Assembly: GCA_963693315.1 (NCBI GenBank)
Contig: OY856188.1
Coordinates: 156,105,334 to 156,169,333 of the forward strand
Direction of reading: 5' to 3'
Source: Diogma glabrata
Lineage: Eukaryota; Arthropoda; Insecta; Diptera; Cylindrotomidae
DNA length: 64,000 nucleotides
Shown here piece by piece: positions 1 to 11,044 of this stretch (within the stretch, counting starts at the first letter, position 1; each line of letters starts with the position of its first letter). A program made the position numbers and the translations under genes. The notes below the pieces were generated by a model. The model saw only the letters and a program-made list of their open reading frames with translations. It made no database searches and had not been told where the DNA came from.

Positions 1-46
1 AAATTTAGGCCTGGTCGAATTTCAGTATCTAAACCTGCAATGGCAA

Positions 47-1102
47 ATGGTAAGTCTATCTCTCAACAAAATGGCAGAAGTGAACCAACAGCTTAGCATT
101 GACTTCACCAACATAAGAGGTCTCAATTCGAATCTAAACGAGGTTCAGCTATGCATAAAAAAAAATAAACCTGACATATTGTTTCTTACCGAAACAATTG
201 TCAGTGGCAAAGCATCAAAATTGGATCTTGATAAATACCGGATGCCTAGTTACGAATTAAAACATTCCTTTTATAACAAGCATGGTGTCTGTGTATATAT
301 TCGAAATTCACTTTCATGTATGAGAGTTAAGGCTTACGAGTTGAACTCTAAGCACCATAACTCTAAGCACCTTACGAGTTGAACTCTAAGCACCACTCTA
401 GCACTGAAAATCTCAGGTGTTGATGAAACTATGTTTATAATAGGATTATACAGATCCCCAAATTCCCCCCACGATGTCCTTTTTTCGATCAAATATCGGC
501 TAACCTAGACAAGATTACCACTGACTACCCCAAAGTAAGACTGGCCATTCTTGGAGACTTTAATATTCATAATAAAGAATGGCTTAAGTATTCATCGCGC
601 ACTGACGACGTAGGAAGACAAGCCGAACTGATGCTCGTAGATTATCACGGTGTGACGCAAATGATGGAGTATCCCACTAGAATCCCAGATAATTCACATT
701 TTCAAAATAGTTTGCTGGATCTGTTTTTGACAAACGAACCAGATACTACGAAGACAAAAGTTGAACAACCCCGCGAAAACATCGGACCATTTACTAATAT
801 CAACAATAGTGCAATTTAAATCCCCGATACAAATTAAAGCAAATCCTCGTCGCGTTTGGAATTATAATCGCGATGACTGGGAGGGATTGAGAAACTTTTT
901 TGATGAACCATCTTGGAAAAGTATCTGTTGTGTTTATCAAGATCCTAGCACATCGGCAATAAGAATTTCTGAAATCATAAAAGACGAGGTGTGGCGGTTT
1001 ATTCCAAATCGATTAATCACTCCTATAACTGAGCTGTGGTTCACGCGGGATGTTGATGTGGCAGTAAGGAATAAATGCGAAGCATTTAAGACGTACAACT
1101 AA
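47..1102 (+). pseudogene. LINE A copy 1 endonuclease (APE-like) remnant
   Basis: Fragments in at least three frames encode the exonuclease-endonuclease-phosphatase fold that nicks target DNA for target-primed reverse transcription. Visible motifs: the LFLTET segment with the catalytic Glu (about 178-198), LGDFNIHNKEW (about 550-585) and TSDHLLIS (about 783-806), where Asp and His are the catalytic pair. The first segment (47-382) shifts out of frame inside a local duplication of gaactctaagcacc at about 338-394, absent from the minus-strand copy. The N-terminal start lies outside the window or is lost. The family is clear; the clade is not. Confidence 0.8.
335..396 (+). repeat. Local tandem duplication inside LINE A copy 1
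   Basis: The words cttacgagttgaactctaag and gaactctaagcacc recur within about 60 bases (two full and one partial unit). The minus-strand copy has a single unit, so this is a later slippage duplication. It shifts the endonuclease frame. Confidence 0.75.
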
Positions 1103-1297
1103 AAAAAACATCTGACACCCATAGCGCCTATAAGAAAGCCAGAAATATTAGTAAATACAAAATAGACTTGGACAAAGACGCGTTTATCCGAAGAAGTCCA
1201 AGAAATTCGCCGAGCACCCATCTGCTCACGTAGTTTCTTTCAGGCAGTTAAATCAGTCCAGAGAAATTTTACTTGATCCTCTATTCTAACCTTAGTT

Positions 1298-2936
1298 TTG
1301 AATGACATTCCCGTGAGCGACTCAAAGGAGAAGGTGGATCTTTTGGGTCGTATTTTCGAAGAAAACTCAAACATAGTTGAAAATCCTCATTCTCCCACAC
1401 TTATTTCCCCAGTTGTAACGAAAATGAAACCAATTATTTTTCGTTACAATATTGTACGGAAAATGCTTCTTTCTATCAATATCAACAAATCTGCTGGCCC
1501 CGACGGTATTCCACCCCTCATTCTTAAAAACTTTGTTAGACAACTAGCTTCAATTTTAGCAAACATTTTCTATTTATCTTATAAAACCGGAATATTTCCC
1601 GATTCTTGGAAGCTGGCCAGCGTCCAACCTATATCAAAGAAAGGCAGTAAGATAGACACTAACAATTATAGACCAATAGCAATTCTGTCGGTTTTGGCTA
1701 AAATATTTGAAAAATATGTTAACTACAATCTAATAGATTATTTGGAAATGTCGCGAATTATTGATGATAAACAGTATGGTATGGCCTACGTATCCCATCT
1801 CTGGAAAAAATCGCTGGAAAACCATGGTGAAACATTCAGTATTTCACTTGGCATTTCTAAAGCATTTGATAATAAAAATCTCATTGCTAAATTAAAATCT
1901 TATGGCATAGACCATCTTACTGTCTCATGGATTCATAGATTTTTTACAGGACGCAAATTTCATGTTAATTTAGATGGTATCACATCAATATTTTCACAAC
2001 CAATGCTGGGGTTCCCCAAGGTTCTGCACTCTCACCAACCTTGTTTCTTCTATACATTAATTATTTACTTATTTCCACAGTGCACCTAATCCATAGTTTT
2101 GATGATAACAGCACATTGCATGCATCACTTGTATCTCTCAAGTTTCGATCTCATACTGCAGTTGCCACTGATAGAGAGCTGCTAATTGATTCTATCAACA
2201 AAGACCTGGATCGTTTAATGGAATGGGGTGATCGTAATCTTGTTTCATTTAATCCAACTAAAGCCAAACTTTGCCGTCTTTCACGAATAGAGCGACATAA
2301 AAATTTCCCCATTAAGATAAACAATGAGGAACAAAGTTAAGTTGAATCAGTTAGACTTCTGGGAATGGATATTCAAAATAACCTGAAATGGAATAAACAT
2401 GTGTTCAACCTCGCTAAATCAGCAATGCAAAAATTAGGATTTTTGAGTCGATGTAAAAAATATTTCAATCCCGAGCAAATTTTGCTAATCTTTAAGTCCT
2501 TTATTCGCCCATGTCAGAAATACTGCTGTCATGTGTGGGGAGGTGCCTGTCAGTCAACAATAAAATGTCTAGACTCTGTACAGAGAAAAGCAATACGGTT
2601 GATTGGTAATACCAAAGTAACGGACCAGCTTGATTCACTCCAGCACAGAAGAAATGTGGCTGAATTGTCAATCTACTATAAATATAACTTTAGCAAATTC
2701 TCCTCTAAGGAAATGCAAAATATCCTTCCACCATGTGCGCAATATAATCGACAAACCAGAGCTGCCGAGTTATCTCATCCATTTGTTGTACAAATACCTC
2801 GTTGTAGAACTGTGTCCTTCCAGAACGACTTTTTAATAGAATGGCCAAATTGTGGAACTCAAAGCCCTCCTCTGTATTTCGCGATGAATTTTCCCCTCAG
2901 TCATTTAAAGAAAATTTACATCATCATTTAAAACAA
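1298..2936 (+). pseudogene. LINE A copy 1 reverse transcriptase remnant
   Basis: RT fingers and palm can be followed: NKSAGPDGIPPLILK (about 1486-1530), the NYRPIAILSVLAKIFE block (about 1663-1710), SLGISKAFD (about 1849-1871), then a frame change near 2020-2040. The catalytic box that reads SFADDSTLH in the minus-strand copy reads SFDDNSTLH here (about 2096-2120), so the catalytic Ala-Asp-Asp is damaged. About 33 nt after DKQYG (about 1775) are missing compared with the second copy, removing the FRRSHATGDLL stretch. The thumb and C-terminal tail continue to about 2936 in two further frames. Dead copy. Confidence 0.85.
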
Positions 2937-3095
2937 TTAGTATAGTTGTCCCTATATCCTCTTTCCTACCATTTTCATCATCTTCTTCTTTCTTTATATT
3001 TTCTTTATAGTTGACATGATATATACCGATATTCAAAGAGTCTGAATAATGAATATTTCATATTTAGTGCGCTAAACATGTCTAACTAATTAAAA

Positions 3096-3870
3096 GTCCA
3101 GCGGCAGGTTTATCCGCAAGAAAAGGTAGATTTCTTGATCAGACAGATATGTAAACAAGTAACATCAATGTATCAAATTAGTTAAAATCAAAAAACTAAG
3201 TAGAAACGGAATTACCCAACAAATTTCACAAAAGACATTAAATACATTAACCGAAACTACTTTATGCAATTTTGGAACAGTTTTGTTTAATTTGGTTAAA
3301 ATTAGTCATAACATATTAAATCCAAAGATCAAATCAACTACGTCACAACTACAATTATACCATCACACATAATTTATAATCAAACATTATCAAACAATTT
3401 TATTTCAAAATCATCTTTGTTGTTGTATTTTTTTGTTCTTATTTAATCTTTTTTAATTAAATGGCTTCAGATTTGTCTGTAATAGGTGCATTATATTGCT
3501 TATAAAAATGGAACCTTTTGGGTTAGAAAGCTGAAATTTTTTGAGGCTATAGCTTAAAAATTTTCTTCAAAGTTAAGATAAATTTAAATAACATAAACTC
3601 AAACATGATTAAATCATTGCCTTTTGCGTTTTTTTTTATTTCAGGAGCCCCAGAGTCTCAACCTTTAAGCTTGAACTATTTTATTTTAAATTTTGGAAAG
3701 ATATATGTTGTGAGTAAGTGTGCAAAAGCTTTCAAAAGTGAGTTTGGTCATTTTCATCTAGATTTAGGACAACAAAGCTTAGTAAATTTTTAAAACAGCT
3801 GATTTTTCAAGAGCTCTAAACGCCAAGGTTGTCATTTGACAAAAATTGATAAAAAAAAGTTAAAATATTC
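3096..3870 (+). repeat. Dispersed repeat Y, copy 1
   Basis: Begins gtccagcggcag..tatccgc and shares ordered blocks with 51672-52540 (same strand) and 40235-40830 (opposite strand): gttttgtttaatttggttaa (about 3279), the block around ttttgggttagaaagctgaa, agccccagagtctcaacctt, and ggtcattttcatctagattt. A short piece of its start also occurs near 15627. No coding capacity that I trust. It could be a non-autonomous element; ends are set only by where copies stop matching. Confidence 0.7.
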
Positions 3871-4116
3871 AATATTTATCATTTTTATTTAAACATTATG
3901 TTTTAAACGGAAGTTATAGCGCCCTAGATTATTCAACTTTTTAGACTCTAGCCGCCTAACCTGTACCCGAATATGGCCAGTTCGCGAAATTGTCCAAGAT
4001 ATTATTTGCCGCAACATACACAAAAAGTTTTTTTGGTGTAGGTAAAAAATTGCGACCGTGAGAGTGCTGTTAAATTCCGTTATATCTCATATCGTTATAT
4101 GATATATATATATATA

Positions 4117-4316
4117 NNNNNNNNNNNNNNNNNNNNNNNNNNNNNNNNNNNNNNNNNNNNNNNNNNNNNNNNNNNNNNNNNNNNNNNNNNNNNNNNNNNN
4201 NNNNNNNNNNNNNNNNNNNNNNNNNNNNNNNNNNNNNNNNNNNNNNNNNNNNNNNNNNNNNNNNNNNNNNNNNNNNNNNNNNNNNNNNNNNNNNNNNNNN
4301 NNNNNNNNNNNNNNNN
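4117..4316. other. Assembly gap (200 N)
   Basis: A run of exactly 200 N directly follows a (TA)n tract at about 4100-4116. A round 200 suggests a placeholder rather than a measured size. Apparent open frames across it are meaningless. Confidence 1.
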
Positions 4317-5559
4317 TCATCTCTTTCCAAATTATAGGAACAGTTGGAAAATTTTAAGTTTTTGCACAAAATATCGTTTTTCAACAAAAATTGTAGTTTT
4401 TTTTTGTTTTTTTTTTAATTGGTTAGATAGTTTTTTTTTTATTTTCTTTTTAGTAACGGAAAAATGGCGATAACTAAGAGCATTAAGTTGCGCTATGATC
4501 ATTATTGACTCGAGCATTTTAAAAATAAATTATTTCTTGACTAGAATTTGAGGCTATAAATTATAGTTTTGTCTGAAAAACGTGTTTACAAAATTAGTCG
4601 TAAATTATAGTCTAAAAATAAATTTAAGATGCAAATCAATTATAAGTTGTTTAAGGAAATATGGTCTCCACAAATAGATAAAAAAAACAATGAATACTAC
4701 TTGTGTTTTGTTAGGACACAGATTGTAATGCCTATTATTAAATAACTCTTTTTATTAATGTTTGTTTAATCTATTTATTAAATTTAATTAAATTGTATTG
4801 ACAAAACAGATTAAAATAGTTTTCCAACGTAGTTACTTAATGAACTCACTACACTACTGAAATTATTTGCTTTGTAATAGGTAGCTCTTACATAAATCAA
4901 TATTTAAAAAAATATATTCTGGAATTTTACCAACTTCACAACATTTCCAAACATTTTTAAATTTTATCTTATTTTTATTTTTACGTATTCCCAAAGTCAT
5001 CATTTTTATTTTCTTTATCATTTTTATAGATAACATTAAAAATATTGAAAACATTTGATTCACGTCATCATAATCAAAAATAACAAGAAAATTTCGAATA
5101 AAATGGTTATTTTTATGGTATACAAAGAAATGATATAACGAAAATATTTAATATATTTATAGGGATCGCTTGCGACAGGTAACTAGCGATATAAAAACAA
5201 ACATGAAATCTAATCTAGGCATTGATTGATGGTCTTTAATCAATCAAATTTAAAAAACCAAAAACAATCTCAATAAAACAAAGTTTATTACATTTTTTAA
5301 TGGAAAAATCGCCATTCCTATTCAATGTTTAATTTTTTTTACATGTGATAAGAAAACTGTTATCTTAAAGTGCAAAAGCAAGCTTTTTGGAATTTCTGAA
5401 AAATCTTGGCTATTTGTTGCTGTTTATGGTTCATTTGGTAAACTAATCGTCGTTAATCACGATCACTCGAAACAGCGATATAACTAATATGACAGTCGTT
5501 CTTTTAAAGGCCATTCATTAGGCACGTGTATCGTTGAACTCGTCATCTACTGCTTAAGG
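4317..5559. other. AT-rich spacer without recognised genes
   Basis: I see no coding frame, RNA gene or repeat family here that I can support. It contains poly-T/poly-A runs and ends just upstream of the candidate secreted-protein gene, so its right end may hold that gene's upstream control region. Confidence 0.6.
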
Positions 5560-5565
5560 TATAAA
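5560..5565 (+). promoter_or_regulatory. Possible TATA box of the secreted-protein gene
   Basis: TATAAA stands about 165 bases before the ATG at 5727, which would give a 5' UTR of about 135 nt. A second, weaker AT-rich candidate (ttaaaaatatat, about 5674-5685) lies closer. In DNA this AT-rich either could be chance. Confidence 0.2.
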
Positions 5566-5726
5566 CGAACATTTTCTATCAATTTTGGACTCTAAGCTGT
5601 TCTATAGAACATACCAACCAAACCAAGGAATCATATTGATGTGACTATCCTGACCTAAAAGAAACCCGCGTTTTAAAAATATATCGTGTACTATTCTCCA
5701 TTCGTCAATGTTAAAGGGAAACAGAA

Positions 5727-7834
5727 ATGGAGTGGAAGTTTGTGCTTCTTTTGTAAGTTGTAAATTATTTCGTAAGGTAGCATATTTTGTTTTTTTTACA
5801 AACTATTTAAATTGATTTAAATCTGTTAGTAAAAAAATATTTGTCATGGATTAGGACTACAAAAGTGTGAACGTGTTTTGGAAATAAGAATGTAGTTCTT
5901 GCTACGCTTGTGCTTCAATCAATCCCGTTTAAAAAGCAGTTGTTTTTAGTTATACACAAATAGTTTTTATAATGCAAAAAATTTAATGAATACGTATATT
6001 GTTGGTTATATAATTTATTTTTAAACTAAATTAAATCTAAACTAAGGCATGCTATCTCTATTATAAGCTTTGTTCTTAAAATTATTACTAACAATTAGAT
6101 TCCAATTAGCTGCAAATCAATGAAAATTTAATTTCACAAAATTACTGAATTTTATTGTAAATTAGTTTAACCTTCGCGTGAACAGATATTTTTAGCGACT
6201 GATATGAACAATATCTACCCCGGTAGATATTTACATAAATCATAATATCAACAAACGTAACTATGTATGTATTTTACTTTTGTGTAAGCATACATTAAAA
6301 GCATATATTATTTTAAAATTATTTATTTTAAAAATAAAGTTACTTGTTTTTCACATTGAACAGTAAAAGTATTCATATAAAAGCCAAGGAAAAAAATATC
6401 TACCCGGGTATATATTGTTTTCATGCGTAAAAAAAACATAAAAATCAAAAATAAGTGTTAAAAGAATGTCCAAAATTTTTTTTTTTTTCAGATTTTGCGA
6501 AATCAATTTAAAAATTAGTCACATAGCTGAACAGGCATGATGATTGATTAAAAACGCATAAAGTTATTGAATTACAAAAACCGTGATATCTACCCGGGTA
6601 GATACTGTTCACGCGAAGGTTAATCAAGTTGTTAGGTTTTGTTTAACTTAACGTTTGAATTTCTTCACAATTATTTAGAAACGAAATATAAATTTAGTCA
6701 AATAAAATAGTTGAATAAATTGATTTAGCAGTTTGGTACAATTTATCATCAATTCGAACGCAGTCTTATACTTGATTCCATTTCGTTCCTAAACTAAACT
6801 TATAAAATTTGATTTCATAAAATCGACCAATTTTAATTAAAATTGTCAGATATTGATTAAAGTGCAAATTTTATTAAAATGAATACACTTGTTTAGAGGA
6901 AAAATCTCCCTAAATAAAACCAAATTTTTCTTATGTTTGTTGTACAGAAATATCATATTCATTTTTTAGATTAGCTCCCGTTTTTGAGATATACGCGAAA
7001 AACAAATCTTGTCGGTGAGAAAAAATGTTATTCCGGTTTTAGATCTCATGGTAGTCATGGTGTTCACGGTGGTCATGATGTTCATGTTGGTCATGGCGGT
7101 CATGGTGGTCATGGTGGTCATGGTGGTCATGGTGGTCATGGTGGTGATGGTGGTCATAGTAGTTATGGTGGTCATGGCGGTCATGGTGGTCATGGTGGTC
7201 AAGGTGGTCATGGTGGTCATGGTGGTCATGGTGGTCATGGTGGTCATGGTGGTCATGGTGGTGATGGTGGTCATAGTGCTTATGGTGGTCATGGTGGTAA
7301 TGGTGGTCACGGTGGTCATAGTGGTCATGGTGTTCACGGTGGTAATGGTGGTCATGGTGGTCATAGTGGTTATGGTGGTCATGGTGTTAATGGTGGTCAT
7401 GGTGGTCATGGTGGTAATGGTGTTCACGGTGGTCATGGTGGTTATAGTGGTCACGGTGGTCACGGTGGTCATGGTGGTCATGGTGGTCATGGTGTTCTCG
7501 GTGGTCATGGTGGTCATGGTGGTCATGGTGGTCATGGTGGTTATGGTGGTCATGGTGGTCATGGTGGTTATGGTGGTCACGGTGGTCACGGTGGTCATGG
7601 TGGTCTTGATGGTTATGGTGGTCATGGTGGTCACGGTGGTCATGATGGTCATGGTGCTCACGGTGGTCATGATGGTCATGGCGGTCATGGTGGTCGTGGT
7701 GGTCGTGGTGGTCATGCTGGTCATGGTGGTAATGTGGTAACGGTGGTCATGGTGAATTGGAGTGTATCAGAGATATATACGAAGATATATACTCACCAAA
7801 CAATTGGTTATCAATAATCGGCGTTTTTTTCTAA
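5727..7834 (+). CDS. Candidate two-exon gene for a secreted Gly/His-repeat protein
   Basis: Exon 1 (5727-5752) starts at an ATG with A at -3 and G at +4 and ends at a consensus donor, TT^GTAAGT. The next good acceptor, TTTTTTAG at 6962-6969, joins in phase to give MEWKFVLLLLAPVFEIYA, a textbook signal peptide with likely cleavage after Ala. The frame then hits TGA at 7016. One base fewer in the A5 run at 6998-7002 would carry it into a long GGH-repeat frame (to about 7732) rich in Gly and His with Tyr, Asn, Ser, Asp. A second one-base slip at about 7733 (GG expected in aatgtgg) leads into an acidic tail GELECIRDIYEDIYSPN and a stop at 7832. So the gene is either a young pseudogene or intact with two base-calling errors. 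Gly/His-rich secreted proteins are known in insects (some antifungal, some cuticular); the actual role is unknown. The exon structure is seen; the function is inference. Confidence 0.5.
5753..6969 (+). other. Inferred intron 1 of the secreted-protein gene
   Basis: GTAAGT at the 5' end and TTTTTTAG at the 3' end. The phase-2 join yields an uninterrupted hydrophobic signal sequence, which is the main reason to believe both sites. It contains the piggyBac-type MITE at 6171-6619; the rest is AT-rich with no other feature. Confidence 0.5.
6171..6619. mobile_element. piggyBac-type MITE (449 bp) with TTAA target duplication
   Basis: Ends are inverted: CCTTCGCGTGAACAG at the left and its reverse complement at the right. 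Both are flanked by TTAA (6167-6170 and 6620-6623), the target site used by piggyBac transposases, and ends starting CC fit that family. No ORF; non-autonomous. Three copies of a near-palindrome built on ATCTACCCGGGTAGAT lie inside, at 6211-6230, 6396-6415 and 6585-6605. Confidence 0.85.
7040..7748 (+). repeat. 9-bp minisatellite (GGTCATGGT)n
   Basis: Roughly 75 units of a 9-bp repeat with point variants (cac, tat, aat, gat, agt for cat). Because 9 is a multiple of 3, all three forward frames and at least one reverse frame stay open, so length alone is no proof of coding. The frame giving Gly-Gly-His is the one that joins to the signal peptide upstream. Confidence 0.95.
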
Positions 7835-7935
7835 GCCTTATTTACCCAATTTCTGTGAAGTTATAAATAGTAGAAAAATGATATGTCATAAAGAAGTTTC
7901 ACTTCTTACCTGTGTACTCTGGTACACACACTACT

Positions 7936-9349
7936 TTTTTTTACTAAATTTATGATAAGGGGCGGAAAAATCGTCGAATTTTCATGAACATTTCAGGAAA
8001 CGTGTATTTTAATAGTCTCAATATGGGATTTAATTTTTATGAAAAAAATTTAATATTTTCGGCCACAATTGGCATTTTTCGTTAAATTTGGCAAATGGTG
8101 CCATTTTATGAGAAGTCATCCAAAATAAAATTTTTTTTTTTTAATCTGTACTTTTTTTTATCAACTTTAACCTAAGTATAATTAAAATTATGTTGCCTTA
8201 ATTTAAATGCCCATTTTTGGGCATGAAAAAAAAACATTAATATTTGCATTTTTTTGACATTTTACCATATATACGGTATTATTTATGCTATTATCATGTA
8301 TTTTGCATAAAAGTGAAATATGCAATTCAAATTAATAAAAAATATTTTTTAAAATAATACATAACCTACAAAACTTTTTTTTCTTGCAATGCCCTAAATT
8401 GCTTTTGATAAATAATTAAAATATTATTACAATTATTGTAAATATTTGATATAAGATTTTGAAAAAATGTAATATTCAATTTTTTTCAAACATTTTTCAA
8501 ACATATAAAATACACAGCATAAATAATTTTACGCCAATTATGTTTTCAATTGAAAATTCTATATGTGTTATTATGGTTTTCCATATTTATTATTCACTGT
8601 TTGTGTGCTTTTGTCACTTTTGAATTAAAATGCAATATTTAAAAATATACTTTTTGCTGTTTATTTTTAAAATTTTTATTTTCTTAATAATAATATAAAC
8701 TTCCTTATAGTAGCAATATGAATTTGATTTTTTATTTTATTGAATATCGATTTCGACTTACGTCATCCTCAGTTTAAATTATTATTACAATTTTTGCTTA
8801 AACTATTACTTATATACTACTTCAACTGCTATTTTTTATTATTATGTCATATATTTTGTTAGTTTAATTTTAATTATTTACCAAAAGCAATTTAGGGCAT
8901 TGCAAGAAAAAAAAGTTTTGTAGGTTATGTATAATTTTAAAAAATATTTTTTATTAATTTGAATTGCATATTTCACTTTTATGCAAAATACATGATAATA
9001 GCATAAATAATACCGTATATATGGTAAAATGTCAAAAAAATGCAAAAATTAATGTTTTTTTCATGCCCAAAAATGGGCATTTGAATTAAGGCAACATAAT
9101 TTTAATTATACTTAGGTTAAAGTTGATAAAAAAAAGTACAGATTAAAAAAAAATTTATTTTGGATGACTTCTCATAAAATGGCACCATTTGCCAAATTTA
9201 ACGAAAAATGCCAATTGTGGCCGAAAAAATTAAATTTTTTTCATAAAAATTAAATCCCATATTAAGACTATTAAAATACATGTTTCCTGAAATTTTCATG
9301 AAAATTCGACGATTTTTCAGCCCCTTATCATACATTTAGTAAATAAAAA
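7936..9349. mobile_element. Long inverted-repeat (foldback-like) element, about 480-bp arms
   Basis: Left arm about 7936-8423 and right arm about 8868-9349 are reverse complements with scattered mismatches: tttatgataaggggcgg against its partner near 9320, tggcatttttcgttaaattt against 9198-9217, tcttgcaatgccctaaattg against 8891-8911. The loop (8424-8867) is not unique DNA: it holds a Penelope 3'-end fragment. No ORF in the arms. It may be a foldback DNA element or an inverted duplication around the Penelope piece. Confidence 0.8.
8560..8870 (-). mobile_element. Penelope-like element 3'-end fragment
   Basis: The stretch with cgatttcgacttacgtcatc (near 8746) and ataatataaacttccttata (8689-8709) is the reverse complement of the 3' end of the Penelope copy at 24810-25373. 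Its left flank (tattatggttttccat, 8570-8585) also sits beside Penelope sequence at about 44330 and, inverted, at about 9745-9770. No coding capacity is left. Confidence 0.75.
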
Positions 9350-10258
9350 AAAAAGTCACGCGATTCGGTTTTTTGAGGTTAGGTTACACTTTTAAAGTAT
9401 CTAACCCCCCTAGATGGATTTGAAATTTAATCACAAACATTTTCCATTTTTTTTTTTTTTATGATCATTAGAGAACGAGATATTTCAAAAATAGTGAAGC
9501 GACCTACTCAAAAAACACCAAAAAACCAGTTTTTGCCATTTTTGAGGCACTTCCGGACCTCCAAATTTGCTAAATAATTACAGGCCCACTAACTTTTATG
9601 TCCTTAACATAAAACAAAAAAAAATTCAACTTTGCTCTTACATCAATATAAAATGCTAATATGACTCCACTATCAAGGATTTTGAAAGTTACACTAAAAA
9701 ATTTTTTTTAGTGTAAAAATTTTTTTTAGTGTTTCTCAAACAGTGAATAATATGGAAAACCATAAAAACACATATACTAAAAAATTGTTGAAAAAATTCA
9801 AGTTTTTTTAAAATTTTTCATATTTCAGGCCAAAAAATAAAATTCTTAATAGTGTAACATAATTGATTTGTATACGAGTTGTTACACAGATTTTGGAATT
9901 AAAACAACGAGTTATTTTGAGTTTTTCTTATCCTTATCACCTAAAAATATACAAATAATATTTGTGTTCAGCAGGTCAAAATCCATAAGAAAAGTTGGGT
10001 GTTATTGAGAAGAAAAAAAGTTTAAAATTTGTAAATTAGTGTTATTTGTATATTTTTTGAATATATGAATAATTATTATGCATCTGTTATGAAAAATAAT
10101 TTTTTACAAATTGATATTAATGCAAACTAAAAAACATTTTTTAAAAAACAAAACATTAACATTTTTTACAAAGAAAACATTGACAACCATCAACACACCG
10201 GTTTTTCAATTAGCCGATAGTCAACCAATATAGTTGATAAATTGGTAAAACTATGGGC
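9350..10258. other. AT-rich spacer
   Basis: No gene recognised. The only notable point is an inverted copy, at about 9735-9790, of the Penelope-flank block at 8555-8612 (gtgaataatatggaaaacca). Confidence 0.6.
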
Positions 10259-10852
10259 TGATCACTTATGGTGAAAAACACGTGAACTCAGCAAGGTCTG
10301 GAAATGAGGTTTTAATTTGTATATTTAGATATTGGAATTCGTTGACATCAATAAAAAAAAAATTTTTGCGTTTTTAGTTTTTTTTTTACCCTGTCTTAAG
10401 ATATAGGGTGTTAAAAATCAAGAAATTGCTCGACCCAAGTGTATTGAAATGGCTCTTCAGTCAAAACTACTGAACTGATTTTAATGTTATATAGCTCAAA
10501 ATGTAAGTATTGAACAGAGCTAATCAAAATAATAATTCACATTATATGACCTTGAACATTTTCTTTTAGAAAAATAACGGTAAAAAATTCAAATTCGATT
10601 TTCTAGAAATGCGTATTTTTTTAATTTTTGATTTTTTAATATGTAAAAGGTACATATGTAACTAACATTTTCTTAAAAATTCAGGAGGGGAAAATTTTTG
10701 TTTTTTTTATTAATTTTATTGCAACACGCCTTAAAAATTTTCATCATAATAAAAAGCGGAGTTAAAAAATGAACAGTTTTTTTGGATTTACATATATGTT
10801 TTTATAATAAATTTTTAATTTTAACTCAAAATAAATATTTACACATTTTTTA

Positions 10853-11044
10853 TCATTTATTTAATTTTACATTACTAAATTCCGTAGAGTTAGAATAACG
10901 TCTAGCTAAGATTGATCCATCATTTGTAGGAATGTATGAGTGATATCCTCGTGTTTCAGGAATTGTTTTTAAATTGGCGTATCTATCAGCTAGTTGATTT
11001 TGTTTTGTAATGTAACCTGCCTCCGTTACATTGAAAAAATGCAT
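10853..11044 (-). pseudogene. Unidentified coding tail, left-arm copy
   Basis: The frame reads NQLADRYANLKTIPETRGYH, then SYIPTNDGSILARRYSNSTE, then FSNVKLNK and a stop, preceded by unrelated residues. It matches the right-arm copy at 11831-11986 with only a few replacements (Glu/Gly, Arg/Cys). A poly-A-like AT-rich stretch follows in both copies, as after a last exon. I do not recognise the family; no transposase motif is visible. There is no upstream partner within the arm, so it cannot be a full gene. Confidence 0.45.

Larger units (their letters stand above)
1..3095 (+). mobile_element. LINE A copy 1 (non-LTR retrotransposon, APE endonuclease type), decayed
   Basis: A LINE of the Jockey/CR1-like assemblage (clade not certain). 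The left window edge cuts its 5' end; the same element lies in full on the minus strand at 32276-36080 and gives the frame for reading this one. Order: endonuclease (to about 1000), linker, reverse transcriptase (about 1300-2500), C-terminal tail (to about 2930), 3' UTR with the block gtctgaataatgaatatttc near 3040, and a short A-run at 3092-3095. The boundary is set by the second copy (which ends in an A-tail at the matching base) and by the start of repeat Y at 3096. Many frameshifts; not functional. Confidence 0.85.

Noticed and set aside
4070..4473. Open frames spanning the N run
   Set aside because: They consist mostly of unknown bases and low-complexity flanks.
6984..7020. Direct in-frame start of the Gly-Gly-His frame without an upstream exon
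   Set aside because: The frame has no ATG before the repeat; a GAG acceptor at 6988 would keep frame but is weak and loses the signal peptide.
7009..7740. Long frames of Val-Val-Met (forward) and Thr-Met-Thr (reverse) across the minisatellite
   Set aside because: A 9-bp repeat keeps every frame open; only the Gly-Gly-His frame links to a signal peptide.
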